This document shows, piece by piece, positions 34,851 through 43,468 of a stretch of 64,000 nucleotides of DNA. Each line of letters begins with the position of its first letter. Position 1 is the stretch's first letter. A model generated the notes under the pieces. It made no database searches, was not told the origin of the DNA, and was given only the letters and a program-made list of their open reading frames with translations. The translations under genes were made by a program, and so were the position numbers. This DNA is from Arthrobacter sp. 24S4-2 (GTDB lineage: Bacteria > Actinomycetota > Actinomycetes > Actinomycetales > Micrococcaceae). Where the stretch lies: assembly GCF_005280255.1 (NCBI RefSeq), contig NZ_CP040018.1:2728001-2792000 (forward strand). The letters are read 5' to 3'.

Positions 34851-36857
34851 ATGGGCGTTCACAACCGGTCCTCCAGGTACGGCCGGTACGCGGGCGGACC
34901 CGATCCGCTCGCCCCGCCGGTCGACCTGGCAGAGGCGCTCGACGCCGTCGCCGAGGAGGTCATGGCAGGCTATTCGCCCAGGCACGCCCTGCAGGAGTTC
35001 CTGCGGAGGGGCGGCCGCAACCGGGAAGGGCTCGACGACCTCGCCGGCCGCGTTCAACAGCGCAGGAGTGAACTGCTGGGCCGCCACCGGCTGGACGGCA
35101 CCCTCAGCGAGGTCCGGAAGCTGCTCGACACTGCGGTACTGGAAGAACGCAAGCAGCTCGCCCGCGACGCCATGATGGACAACACCGACCGTAAAATCCG
35201 GGAGATGCAACTGCAGAACCTGCCCTCTTCCACGGCGGCAGCGGTCAACGAACTCGCCTCCTATGACTGGCAGTCGAGTACCGCCCGGGAAGCCTACGAG
35301 CGGATCAAGGATCTGCTGGGCCGTGAAGTCCTTGACCAGCGGTTCGCCGGCATGAAACAAGCGCTCGAGAACGCCACCGATGAGGACCGCGCAGCTGTGA
35401 GCGAGATGCTGAACGACCTCAACGAGCTGCTCGACAAACACCGACGCGGCCAAGACACCGATACGGACTTCCAGGGGTTCATGTCGCGGCACGGCCGCTT
35501 CTTTCCGGAGAATCCACAATCAGTCGAGGAGCTGATCGATGCACTCGCCCAGCGTGCAGCCGCGGCCCAGCGGCTCCTGCAATCCATGTCCCCGGAGCAG
35601 CGCGAGGAGCTGATGCGGCTGTCGGCCCAGGCGTTCGGCTCACCCGAACTCATGGCCCAGCTCGATCAACTGGACTCGAGCCTGCGCGCCCTGCGACCCG
35701 GCGAGGACTGGACCGGCTCCGAACGCTTCGAAGGTCAGGAAGGACTCGGGCTGGGCGACGGAACCGGCGTTCTCCAGGACATCGCCGAACTCGACGAGCT
35801 GGCCGAACAGCTATCGCAGTCCTACAACGGGTCACGCCTCGACGACCTGGACCTTGATGCCCTGGCCCGCCAACTTGGGCAGAATGCCGCCGTGTCGGCC
35901 CGTACCCTCGCCGCGATCGAGCGGGCGATGCAGGACGGCGGCTACCTGCGTCGCGGCGCCGACGGCGACCTCCGGTTGTCCCCGCAGGCCATGCGACGGC
36001 TCGGTAAGTCACTGTTGCGGGACACCGCCAAGCAGCTGTCCGGCCGCCAAGGGGGCCGGGACACGCGGGTCGCCGGGGCAGCCGGCGAGCAGACCGGCTC
36101 CAGCCGTCAGTGGGAGTTCGGGGATGCCGGGCCATGGGACGTTACACGCACCATGACCAACGCAATCCGCCGGACCATGGCCGACGGCGGTGACCCGGGC
36201 GGCGGGGTGCGCCTCGGCGTGGACGACATCGAGGTGACGGAGACGGAGGCGCGCACCCAGGCCGCCGTCGTCCTGCTCGTCGACGTGTCGTTTTCGATGG
36301 CCGCCGAGGGGCGGTGGGTGCCGATGAAACGCACCGCACTCGCCCTGCACCATCTCGTCTCAACCCGGTTCCGCGGGGACCGCCTGCAGCTGATCACCTT
36401 CGGCCGCTACGCGCAGACCATGGACATTGGCGAACTCACCGCCCTGGCATCACGGCGGGAGCAGGGAACCAACCTGCATCACGGCTTGCTGTTGGCCAAT
36501 CGGTTCTTCCGCCAGCACCCGTCAATGCAGCACGTCCTCCTAGTGGTGACCGATGGCGAGCCTACCGCGCACCTGTTGCCTGAGGGAGACTCGTGGTTCG
36601 ACTACCCGCCGGACCCAGAGACCATCCGCGTCACGGTTGCCGAGCTCGACCGTCTCGGCCGCGCCGGCACGCAAGCCACGTTCTTCCGGCTCGGCGACGA
36701 CCCAGGTCTTGAGCGGTTCGTCCAGCGTATGGTCCGCCGAATCGACGGCAGGGTCGTCGCGCCCGGTGCCGGGGATCTCGGGGCTGCCGTCGTGGGGGAG
36801 TACCTCCGCGCCCATTTCCGCGGCCGCCCTTATGACGACGCCGACTGGGCTTCGTAG
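34851..36857 (+). CDS. VWA domain protein, partner of the MoxR/ChlI-like ATPase
   Basis: 668 residues. The N-terminal about 480 residues are helical and charged (VEELIDALAQRAAAAQRLL, RLSPQAMRRLGKSLLRDT). The C-terminal von Willebrand A domain (about 485-660) has a metal-ion site DVSFSM, a T in GTNLHHGL and TDGEPTAHL. This matches ChlD/CoxE-like partners of MoxR ATPases. It follows the ATPase closely in the same direction. No signal peptide is seen, so it is cytoplasmic. The client protein is unknown. Confidence 0.85.
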   Translation: MGVHNRSSRYGRYAGGPDPLAPPVDLAEALDAVAEEVMAGYSPRHALQEFLRRGGRNREGLDDLAGRVQQRRSELLGRHRLDGTLSEVRKLLDTAVLEERKQLARDAMMDNTDRKIREMQLQNLPSSTAAAVNELASYDWQSSTAREAYERIKDLLGREVLDQRFAGMKQALENATDEDRAAVSEMLNDLNELLDKHRRGQDTDTDFQGFMSRHGRFFPENPQSVEELIDALAQRAAAAQRLLQSMSPEQREELMRLSAQAFGSPELMAQLDQLDSSLRALRPGEDWTGSERFEGQEGLGLGDGTGVLQDIAELDELAEQLSQSYNGSRLDDLDLDALARQLGQNAAVSARTLAAIERAMQDGGYLRRGADGDLRLSPQAMRRLGKSLLRDTAKQLSGRQGGRDTRVAGAAGEQTGSSRQWEFGDAGPWDVTRTMTNAIRRTMADGGDPGGGVRLGVDDIEVTETEARTQAAVVLLVDVSFSMAAEGRWVPMKRTALALHHLVSTRFRGDRLQLITFGRYAQTMDIGELTALASRREQGTNLHHGLLLANRFFRQHPSMQHVLLVVTDGEPTAHLLPEGDSWFDYPPDPETIRVTVAELDRLGRAGTQATFFRLGDDPGLERFVQRMVRRIDGRVVAPGAGDLGAAVVGEYLRAHFRGRPYDDADWAS

Positions 36858-36937
36858 ACGGCCGCCGGGCTGCACGGCGGACCGGAAGATGATGTCGTCC
36901 ACGGGACTGATGTTGTGGAGCGGGCGCCAGCTTGTAG

Positions 36938-37023
36938 CAGAATGTCGTCCCAATGGGCGCGGATGGCCTTGGTATTGAGGGTGCCACCGATCAGGGGTTT
37001 GAGTGCCTCATAGGCGGCATCCC
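36938..37023 (-). pseudogene. Tn3-family transposase remnant, part 2 (split by the nested element)
   Basis: The minus strand reads DAAYEALKPLIGGTLNTKAI then RAHWDDIL, a conserved stretch near the C-terminus of Tn3-type TnpA. It continues the fragment found at 38162-38290 once the nested element is removed, though one base short of perfect frame. Similarity ends at about 36938. The 80 bp between here and the VWA gene hold nothing I recognise. Confidence 0.75.
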
Positions 37024-37061
37024 GGGGTCGCCGTAGTACTCGCCGAAAATCGGGCGGATAT
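37024..37061 (+). repeat. left terminal inverted repeat of the Tn3-derived element
   Basis: 38 bp starting GGGG, the usual Tn3-type start. It differs from the right repeat only at base 24 (A against G). Confidence 0.9.
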
Positions 37062-37113
37062 TGCTGGGGTAGGCTTCTGAGCTGGGTATTTGTGGGCTGG
37101 TTGGAGGTCGTTC

Positions 37114-37965
37114 TTGGCTACGCAGGTGTTCTCAGATGAAGAGCTGGACCGGCTTCGGGGGTTCCCGGAGATCGGCCGGGACGAGTTGTTCAGGTTCTTC
37201 ACTCTGACCCCTGCGGATGTCGCGTTCGTCGATCCCGGCCGGGGGCGTGGACCGGCTGACCGGCTCGGTTTGGCGGTGGCGTTGTGCACGTTGCCGTGGC
37301 TGGGGTTCGTGCCGGACAAGGTGTCTTCGGCGCCGCCGGTGGCGGTGGCCCGGCTGGCCGGCCAGCTCGGTGTCGATGCGGAGGCGTTGCGGTCCTACGG
37401 TCGGCGGGCGAAGACCCGGACCGAGCATCTGCGGTTGGTGGCGAAGTATCTGGGCTGGCGGCTGCCGACGACGATGGAGCTCAAGGAGTTGGACGAGTTC
37501 TTGCTGGCCCGGGCGTTGGAGCACGACTCGCCAACGTTGCTGTTCCGGTTGGCGTGTGAGTACTTGATCTCGGCACGGGTGCTGCGGCCCGGGCCGGTGG
37601 CCGTGGTCGAGCGGGTCGCACATGCCCGCGCCGAGGCGCAGCAGGAGACGTTCGACCGGCTGGCCCGTGAGTTTACCGATGCCCGGTACGCCGCGTTGGA
37701 CGCTCTGCTTGTGACTGACCCTGAGATCGGTATGACCAGGTTGCGGTGGCTGTCGACAGGCCCTGTTGAGGCGTCCCCGGCAGCGGTGAAAGCTGAGGTC
37801 GCCAAGCTGGAGTTCCTGCGCGGCCTGGGCGCGGACACCCTGGACCTGTCGGTGCTGCCCGCCGAGCGGCGTCGGTTCCTGGCCACGGTCGGGCGCCGTT
37901 TGACCGCGCAGGCGATGGAACGGCGCGATCCGCAGCGCCGTTACCCGATCCTGCTTACCGCAAAC
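37114..37965 (+). pseudogene. Tn3-family transposase, N-terminal fragment
   Basis: A TTG start at 37114 has GGAGG 6 bp upstream. About 284 residues match the DUF4158-type N-terminal DNA-binding region of Tn3 TnpA (FSDEELDRLRGFPEIGRDEL, FFTLTPADVAFVDPGRG, RTEHLRLVAKYLGWR). Similarity stops after QRRYPILLT. The remaining about 700 residues, including the DDE domain, are missing. The frame runs on without meaning to 38325. Confidence 0.85.
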
Positions 37966-38093
37966 GCAAAGGCTGCAACCCCGGCCTGGCCAGCATCTAC
38001 CGCGCGCTCACCGAACACGAGAAACGCCAGACCCACCCCGAAGCCGTCGACCAGGCCCACGCCGACTACGCCACGCTCCATCCGAGCGACTGA
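37959..38093 (+). pseudogene. unidentified C-terminal coding tail inside the Tn3-derived element
   Basis: In a different frame from the transposase fragment, 37959-38093 reads YRKRKGCNPGLASIYRALTE, then HEKRQTHPEAVDQAHADYAT and a stop. It has the composition of a real protein end and finishes 30 bp before the right inverted repeat, where Tn3 passenger genes often end. I do not recognise it. Confidence 0.4.
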
Positions 38094-38123
38094 GCTGCCG
38101 GATTACCCTGGCCAGCCATATCC

Positions 38124-38161
38124 ATATCCGCCCGATTCTCGGCGAGTACTACGGCGACCCC
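38124..38161 (-). repeat. right terminal inverted repeat of the Tn3-derived element
   Basis: 38 bp, the reverse complement of the left repeat with one mismatch. It is followed directly by the ATCCC target duplication. Confidence 0.9.
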
Positions 38162-38290
38162 ATCCCCTTGGGAATGTACAGCTTGGTCTCGCCCAGGTCG
38201 CGGATGCGTGGTGCGAAGCGGAAGCCGAGCAGATGGGTCAGGCCGAAGACGTGATCTGTGAACCCGCTCGTGTCCGTGTAGTGACCCTTG
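38162..38290 (-). pseudogene. Tn3-family transposase remnant, part 1
   Basis: The minus strand reads VKGHYTDTSGFTDHVFGLTH, LLGFRFAPRIRDLGETKLYI then PKG, highly conserved in the TnpA catalytic domain of Tn3-type transposons. The reading is broken at PKG by the nested element and resumes at 36938-37023. No upstream part of this transposase remains beyond about 38290. Confidence 0.85.
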
Positions 38291-38418
38291 ACGCACTCTT
38301 GAATTCTCTTTACTGTGATCATTGACACGCGTCGACGAAGCGCGTCGATACGCGGGCAACGTTCCCGCATGGGTCCGGCGGATGGTCTCCGGCCCTTGAC
38401 AGTAAGAAGGAAACGCCT

Positions 38419-39779
38419 ATGAGTTCGGCGAACCAGCAGTCCAGCTTGCAGCATACGGCGATCCGGCAGAAGCCGTTGATGAACATGCGGCAGATCCTCT
38501 TGATGAATGTCGGGTTCTTCGGGATCCAGTACAGCTTCGGGATGCAGCAGACCGCGATTAACCCGGTCTATGAGTTCCTCGGCGCCAACCCCGCCGATCT
38601 GCCCATCCTCAACCTCGCCGGGCCAATCACCGGCCTCCTCATCCAGCCGCTCATCGGGGCCCTCTCCGACCGCACCTGGAGCCCTCGGTGGGGCCGCCGG
38701 AAGCCGTTCTTCCTCATCGGCGCCATCGGCTGCGCCCTCTGCCTGTTCCTGTTCCCCTTCGTCACCGCGGTCTGGATGGCCGTGATGTTGCTGTGGCTCC
38801 TGGACGCCAGCAACAACACGGCCATGGAACCCTACCGCGCCTTCATCGCCGACAAGCTCCCCCCTCCCAGCTCGGTAAGGGCTTCCTCGCCCAGGCATTC
38901 TTCACCGGCCTTGGCATCACGATCGCGAATATCTCCCTGTTCGTCTTCCAGAAGCTGATCTCCGGCGGCACGGAGGCCGGTATCCCGTACTGGGTGCTCG
39001 GGTCGTTCATGCTCGGCGCTGTCTGCTCGATCGGTTCGGTGCTCGTCTCAGTCCTGACCACGCCGGAGATCCCGCCGTCCAAGGAGGAGCTCGCGGCACT
39101 GCGTGCCAAGAAGGGCGGCCTCGGTCCCGCGGTGAAGGAGATCGCTGAGGCGATCCGCGAGATGCCGCTCCAGCTGCGCAAGCTGAGCGTGGTCTACCTG
39201 TTCCAGTGGTACGGCATGGTCTGCTACTGGCAGTTCATCGCTTTGTCCATCGCGAGGTCCACGGACCAGAGCAACGAGGACGCTGTCGCGTGGACCGGCC
39301 TGGTCAACGGCTGGTACAACATCGTGACGTTCAGCGTCGCCTTCGCGCTGGTGGCCTACGCGCGCAAACGCGGCGCCAAGGTGGTCCACTGCGTGTGCCT
39401 GCTACTGGCCGCTGTCGGGTTAACGATCTTCCCGTTCATCGATAACAAGTACCTGCTCTTCATCCCGATCATCGGCCTCGGGATCGCCTGGGCCTCGATC
39501 ATGGGAGTGCCCTACATCATGGCCGTCCGGATGATCCCCTCAACCCGGTACGGCGTCTACATGGGCATCATCAACATGATGATCGTCGTGCCGATGCTGA
39601 TCCAATCGGTGACCTTCGGCTGGATCTACGAGCACCTGTTGGGAGCCAACCCCAACTACGCGATCGTGTTCGCCGGTGTGCTCCTCGGTCTGGCCGGGCT
39701 CACCATGCTGTGGATCAAGGAACCACCGATCGTTCGCGACGTCGATGAAATCAACTACACGCCGTCGGCCGGACACTGA
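38419..39779 (+). pseudogene. sugar:cation symporter (SLC45/GPH-like MFS), frameshifted in a C run
   Basis: The first frame (38419 to about 38865) encodes MNMRQILLMNVGFFGIQYSF, GPITGLLIQPLIGALSDRTW and WGRRKPFFLIGAIGCAL. After RAFIADKLP the similarity continues in another frame from about 38866 (SQLGKGFLAQAFFTGLGITI) to a stop at 39779. The switch is at a run of six C (38859-38864), and seven C would restore one protein of about 453 residues with 12 helices. Relatives take up sucrose, maltose or related disaccharides. It may be slipped-strand variation, decay or a base-call error. Confidence 0.85.
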
Positions 39780-39789
39780 GGAGATAGCC

Positions 39790-40296
39790 ATGCCTATGAA
39801 GGACTACCGCACCATCGTCGTCGGGACCGACGGATCCGGGCTCGCCGGACCCGTCGTCGCACGAGCCGCTTGGCTCGCAGTAAGAGACGACGCCGATCTC
39901 GTCATCGTCTGCGCATACGCCCGTGTGCCCCGTCGGGCGGAAGCCATGAACGTGCGCACTCTCGGCGGCGACCCACGCAGCGGGCAGGTCCTCGGCCGCG
40001 AGGCAGCCGCACTCGCCGTCGAGACCGCCATGGCCATGGCCAAGGATGAGGGGGCGACGGTCTCCGCCACCCTCCTCATCGACGGCGAGCCGGCCACCGC
40101 ACTCATGGCCACCGCTCAAGAGCGATCCGCGGACCTCATCGTCCTCGGGGCCATCCATGACCGCTCGCTCGCAGATCGGCTGCTCGGGACGGTGGCCACT
40201 GAAGTAGTTAAAAGGGCGACCTGCGACGTGCTAGTGGTCCGCCCGACCGACGACGAAGGCGACCTCGAGGTGCCCGAGGACGCACCACAGGGCTGA
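39790..40296 (+). CDS. universal stress protein UspA family
   Basis: 168 residues with one Usp domain. The start is IVVGTDGSGLAGPVVARAAW and the ATP-binding signature is GAIHDRSLADRLLGTVATEV, followed by KRATCDVLVVRP. GAGGAG lies 6 bp before the ATG, and the gene follows the symporter stop by 10 bp, so they probably share a transcript. It is cytoplasmic and likely ATP-binding. Confidence 0.88.
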   Translation: MPMKDYRTIVVGTDGSGLAGPVVARAAWLAVRDDADLVIVCAYARVPRRAEAMNVRTLGGDPRSGQVLGREAAALAVETAMAMAKDEGATVSATLLIDGEPATALMATAQERSADLIVLGAIHDRSLADRLLGTVATEVVKRATCDVLVVRPTDDEGDLEVPEDAPQG

Positions 40297-40980
40297 CCGA
40301 GCAGACAGTCATGACAGGCAAGGCCGGTTGATCACCTACGCGGACCGCCTCGGGGGAGACCTCCAACTGGCCCCAGCCAAGACGGCGGTCACCCGGGACC
40401 GCCACGGTGACATCACGGCCGAGCTGCGGCTACTACCCGGTCAACACGGGCAGTAGCCGCAGCTTCGTCCTCGTCACCCGCGTGACGTGGGGTGACGACG
40501 GCCGGCCCGTCGTCAGCGACCGCGTCTACTAGCTCCGCTAAGCCGAGAGGACCCAGCAATATGTGGCGCGACCGCCTGATCCCGCACCGCGGTGCGCGCG
40601 ACATGCTTGGTCGCCGACGATCGCCAAAACCGCGACATGGGACGGGCGGCGCTCCGCGAGGACTCGCAGCCGCGTCAATCCCTCTGAGAGCCCTGCCTGA
40701 GAACACTGCCTGAGAACCCGTGTGACCTGACAGGTGATGCGCGACAGTTCTCTGTCAGCTGATGTGCGACAGGTGGCCTGGAGAACTGACGTGCTGGTCC
40801 ACGGCCAGCATGCTGAGCGTAGCGAGATGAGGGCTCGGGCCGCCCTCCGCGGAGCCAAACCTGGGCCTCGACGTGTTCCGTCCGGGATCCAGTGCCGCAA
40901 GACTGTCGACGCTATGTTCCGGGCGGCTCCACGGCCACGGAATGGCCCTGGCGCCGCAAAGCGCTCTCGGCCAGGGCGAA
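40297..40980. other. degenerate stretch without an intact gene
   Basis: From 40325 a frame reads LITYADRLGGDLQLAPAKTA and AELRL. It then continues in another frame as YYPVNTGSSRSFVLVTRVTW and GDDGRPVVSDRVY before a TAG at 40530, which looks like a broken protein end I cannot name. Nothing convincing is seen from 40533 to 40980, except two copies of GATG(C/T)GCGACAG at 40736-40772. Confidence 0.4.
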
Positions 40981-41360
40981 TTTCTATGTGGCTATGTCCT
41001 GGGTTTGAAAGTGAAGGACTCCACGGCCGGCTTCAAGCTTGGACTGCTTCTTCCCTGGTCAGATTGATGTGGCATCGATCAAGAGTGACGGCTATTCCTT
41101 TCAGGTCGAGATGAACTACCGGGCGGCCGGGCGAGGCCTGAAAATCGCTGAGGTACCCATTCACTTTGAAGAACGCGCGGAAGGGGCGTCCAAGATGAAC
41201 CTCCATGAACAGATCGAGTCTGCGCTCACACCTTGGAAGCTTACGTCTTCAAAAAGAGTCGTTTCGACTGCCGCTTCCGCCCGGCGGCGAAGGCCAGCTC
41301 CACGAGTTTCCGCGGCGCTTCTCACGCAGCGGCTCTTAGCCGCCCACGAAACTACGTTTT
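40981..41360 (+). pseudogene. polyprenol-phosphate mannosyltransferase (GT2), C-terminal remnant
   Basis: One frame reads YVLGLKVKDSTAGFK. After a frame break near 41037 it continues as IDVASIKSDGYSFQVEMNYR, GLKIAEVPIHFEERAEGASK and MNLHEQIESALTPWKL. This is the C-terminal half of dolichol/polyprenol-phosphate mannose synthases. The N-terminal DxD domain is missing. Codon use is less GC-biased than the neighbours. It is non-functional debris. Confidence 0.75.
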
Positions 41361-41468
41361 GACCGCCATTCCGATCTAAAGTCACAGCAGAAGCAGTGCA
41401 GACGACTTCGGACATTCCGTGCAGTCGACTTCAGAAAATGACACCCGGCACCAATGCCGTTCCGGTTT

Positions 41469-42794
41469 TCATCCCACACCCGACCAATCATCAACAGGGT
41501 TACTAACGTCGAAATCCGACCCGTTGCGACGTTCGTTAGGAGCCGCCTTTATCACCGTAACCGTCCGCGGGGCCTGGAAGGACAAGTGCCGGATCCATTC
41601 GGGTTCGTGGTCCCGTAGTTGGATTTCGGGAAGTGCTGCTGCGGTTTCCTGGATGGTGACGGCGGCCTCGAGTTCTGCGAGCTTGGCCCCGAGGCAGCGG
41701 TGGATACCGGAGCCGAACACTTGGCCGTAGGCGGTTGATTGGCTGCGACCGGCCGCAGTCCGCGACGGGCGCTCGGGGCCGGCCGGGGCCGTGATGCTGT
41801 TGCCGCTCAGCTCGAGGAGGATTTCGGCGCCGGCAGGGATCGGGGCGCCGGCAAGGTTTGTGTCGTGGGCTGCGACGCGGCGCCAGGTGGGGACGGATGA
41901 CTCGGTGGCAAGTACGTGCCGGACCATGGTCCTGGAGCCGGCTTCGGACGCGGCATCTTTCCAGTCCACAGGCGCGGACCCTTCCAGGAGCCGGAACAGG
42001 GCGGTGCTGATCAGTTGGGTGGTGGTTTCCTGCCCGGCGATCAGCAGGAAGTAGCCCAGCGAGCAGATTTCCGGGGTGGACAGGCCGTGTTCGGCCAGGG
42101 ATTTGAAGAGGTTGCGTCCGGGGGCCGTCCTGGTTTCCGCGACGAGTTTGCGCAGCCAGACGTAGAAATCGGCGGCGCTGTGGGCGAGTTCGAGTTGGCG
42201 GTCCTCGGTGGGCCAGCCCCAGAACAGCTCCATGGAGTCACGGCCCCACCGCTTGAGGTCCGCGAGATCCCGGACGGGCAGGCCGAGGAGTTCGACCATG
42301 ACGACGGCCGGAGGAATCGCCGCGACAGTGTGCACGAGGTCCGCGTGGCCGGATGAGCCGAGCTGGTCCGCGGCGCTGCGGGCTGCTTCCCGGGCCAGTT
42401 CGCGGATCCTGGGCTCCATTGCGGCGACTGTTGCGGGCGTGAAGAATCCCGCCACGACCTTGCGGATCCCGGCGTGGGTGTCCGTGTCGTTGCTGGCCAG
42501 CACGGGAGGCAGCGCAAAGCGGACGCGCTGCAGCACCCGCAGGGCGGGTCCTTCCAGGGGTGTCACCGCGATCAGGGCATTCGCGGGGCTGAAGTCGGCG
42601 GGCCGGTGCAGGACCTCACGGACGGCGTCCGGTTCGCGCACCACGAGGTACGGGCACCGTGAGTCGGCAGCGCTTTTCGCGTCGCCAAGGCTTTCCGCCC
42701 GGTCAGAGCTGTTCACCTGGCCAGGGGTCTCCGCCGGTTCCGGGCGTGCCGCCGGTACCTCCGCGGGTCCGGCGGACATCAACGCCGGGTTCAT
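41469..42794 (-). CDS. cytochrome P450, last gene of the biotin operon
   Basis: 441 residues. The I-helix oxygen-binding motif is LLIAGQETTTQL. The heme loop is FGSGIHRCLG with Cys367 as likely iron ligand. The K-helix ExxR is not obvious in the usual form (SEAGSRTMVRHVLATESSVP is the region). It starts 1 bp inside the end of bioD (ATGA overlap), so translation is coupled. Bacillus BioI is a P450 that cleaves fatty acyl-ACP to make pimeloyl-ACP, the biotin precursor. A comparable role is attractive but inferred. An unrelated oxidation is possible. Confidence 0.85.
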   Translation of the reverse strand: MNPALMSAGPAEVPAARPEPAETPGQVNSSDRAESLGDAKSAADSRCPYLVVREPDAVREVLHRPADFSPANALIAVTPLEGPALRVLQRVRFALPPVLASNDTDTHAGIRKVVAGFFTPATVAAMEPRIRELAREAARSAADQLGSSGHADLVHTVAAIPPAVVMVELLGLPVRDLADLKRWGRDSMELFWGWPTEDRQLELAHSAADFYVWLRKLVAETRTAPGRNLFKSLAEHGLSTPEICSLGYFLLIAGQETTTQLISTALFRLLEGSAPVDWKDAASEAGSRTMVRHVLATESSVPTWRRVAAHDTNLAGAPIPAGAEILLELSGNSITAPAGPERPSRTAAGRSQSTAYGQVFGSGIHRCLGAKLAELEAAVTIQETAAALPEIQLRDHEPEWIRHLSFQAPRTVTVIKAAPNERRNGSDFDVSNPVDDWSGVG

Positions 42795-43468
42795 GCCGGC
42801 AGGCCGTTCAGCCAGGCAGCTGCGTCGGCACGGAAAGTGGCCGGCGGCAGTTCCGCGGCCTGCTCGGGAAGGGCGCCGAGGAAGGGCACCCCCAGCGATC
42901 CGAGCACCTCCCGGTTGCTGAGGTGCACGAAGGCGGGGTTGGCGGGCCAGCTTCCAAGCACGACTCCAAGTACCTGCAGGTCCCGCACAGCCAGTGCTTC
43001 GAGGGTCAGGGCGGTGTGGTTCAGGGTGCCGAGGCCCGGCCGGGCGACAAGGACAAATGCCGCCGCCAGGAGCGATCCGAGGTCCGCCAGGGTGCCGCCG
43101 TCGGAATCCAGTTCCACCAGCAGGCCGCCTGCGCCCTCAACCAGTACGTGGTGGTGGGACCCGGCCAGCTCGCGGACCCTCTCGGCGTGCGCATCCACCC
43201 GCGGGAGCGGCGTTCCGTCGAAGTCGGCAGCGGCGACAGGCGCCAGCGGCTGTTGCAGGACCACTCCGGTCTCTGCCGTCACGACGCCGCCGAGCCGGAC
43301 AATTTCGGCCGGGTCGGAATCGCCGTCGGCTGCTCCTGACTGGCACGGTTTGTACACCGCGACGCGGCGCCCCAGTCCGTGGAGGACAGCGGCGAGGGCC
43401 GCCGTCGTGATGGTCTTGCCGACGCCGGTGTCCGTTCCGGTGACCAGGATGATGGCGGGCAGGTTCAT
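42791..43468 (-). CDS. bioD: dethiobiotin synthetase
   Basis: 225 residues. It closes the ureido ring of 7,8-diaminopelargonate with CO2 and ATP to give dethiobiotin. The P-loop is VTGTDTGVGKTITTAAL. The conserved KPCQSG and EGAGGLLVELDSDGG follow. Its ATG overlaps the bioF stop and its stop overlaps the P450 start, both as ATGA. Confidence 0.93.
   Translation of the reverse strand: MNLPAIILVTGTDTGVGKTITTAALAAVLHGLGRRVAVYKPCQSGAADGDSDPAEIVRLGGVVTAETGVVLQQPLAPVAAADFDGTPLPRVDAHAERVRELAGSHHHVLVEGAGGLLVELDSDGGTLADLGSLLAAAFVLVARPGLGTLNHTALTLEALAVRDLQVLGVVLGSWPANPAFVHLSNREVLGSLGVPFLGALPEQAAELPPATFRADAAAWLNGLPA

Larger units (their letters stand above)
37024..38161. mobile_element. internally deleted Tn3-family element (TIME-like), 1,138 bp
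   Basis: The element is bounded by 38-bp inverted repeats (37024-37061 and 38124-38161, one mismatch, beginning GGGGTCGCCGTAGTACTCGC) and a 5-bp direct repeat ATCCC on each side (37019-37023, 38162-38166). Both are hallmarks of Tn3-type transposition. Inside are only the N-terminal about 285 codons of a transposase and a short unrelated coding tail. It needs TnpA in trans to move. It is nested inside an older Tn3 transposase remnant. Confidence 0.88.
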
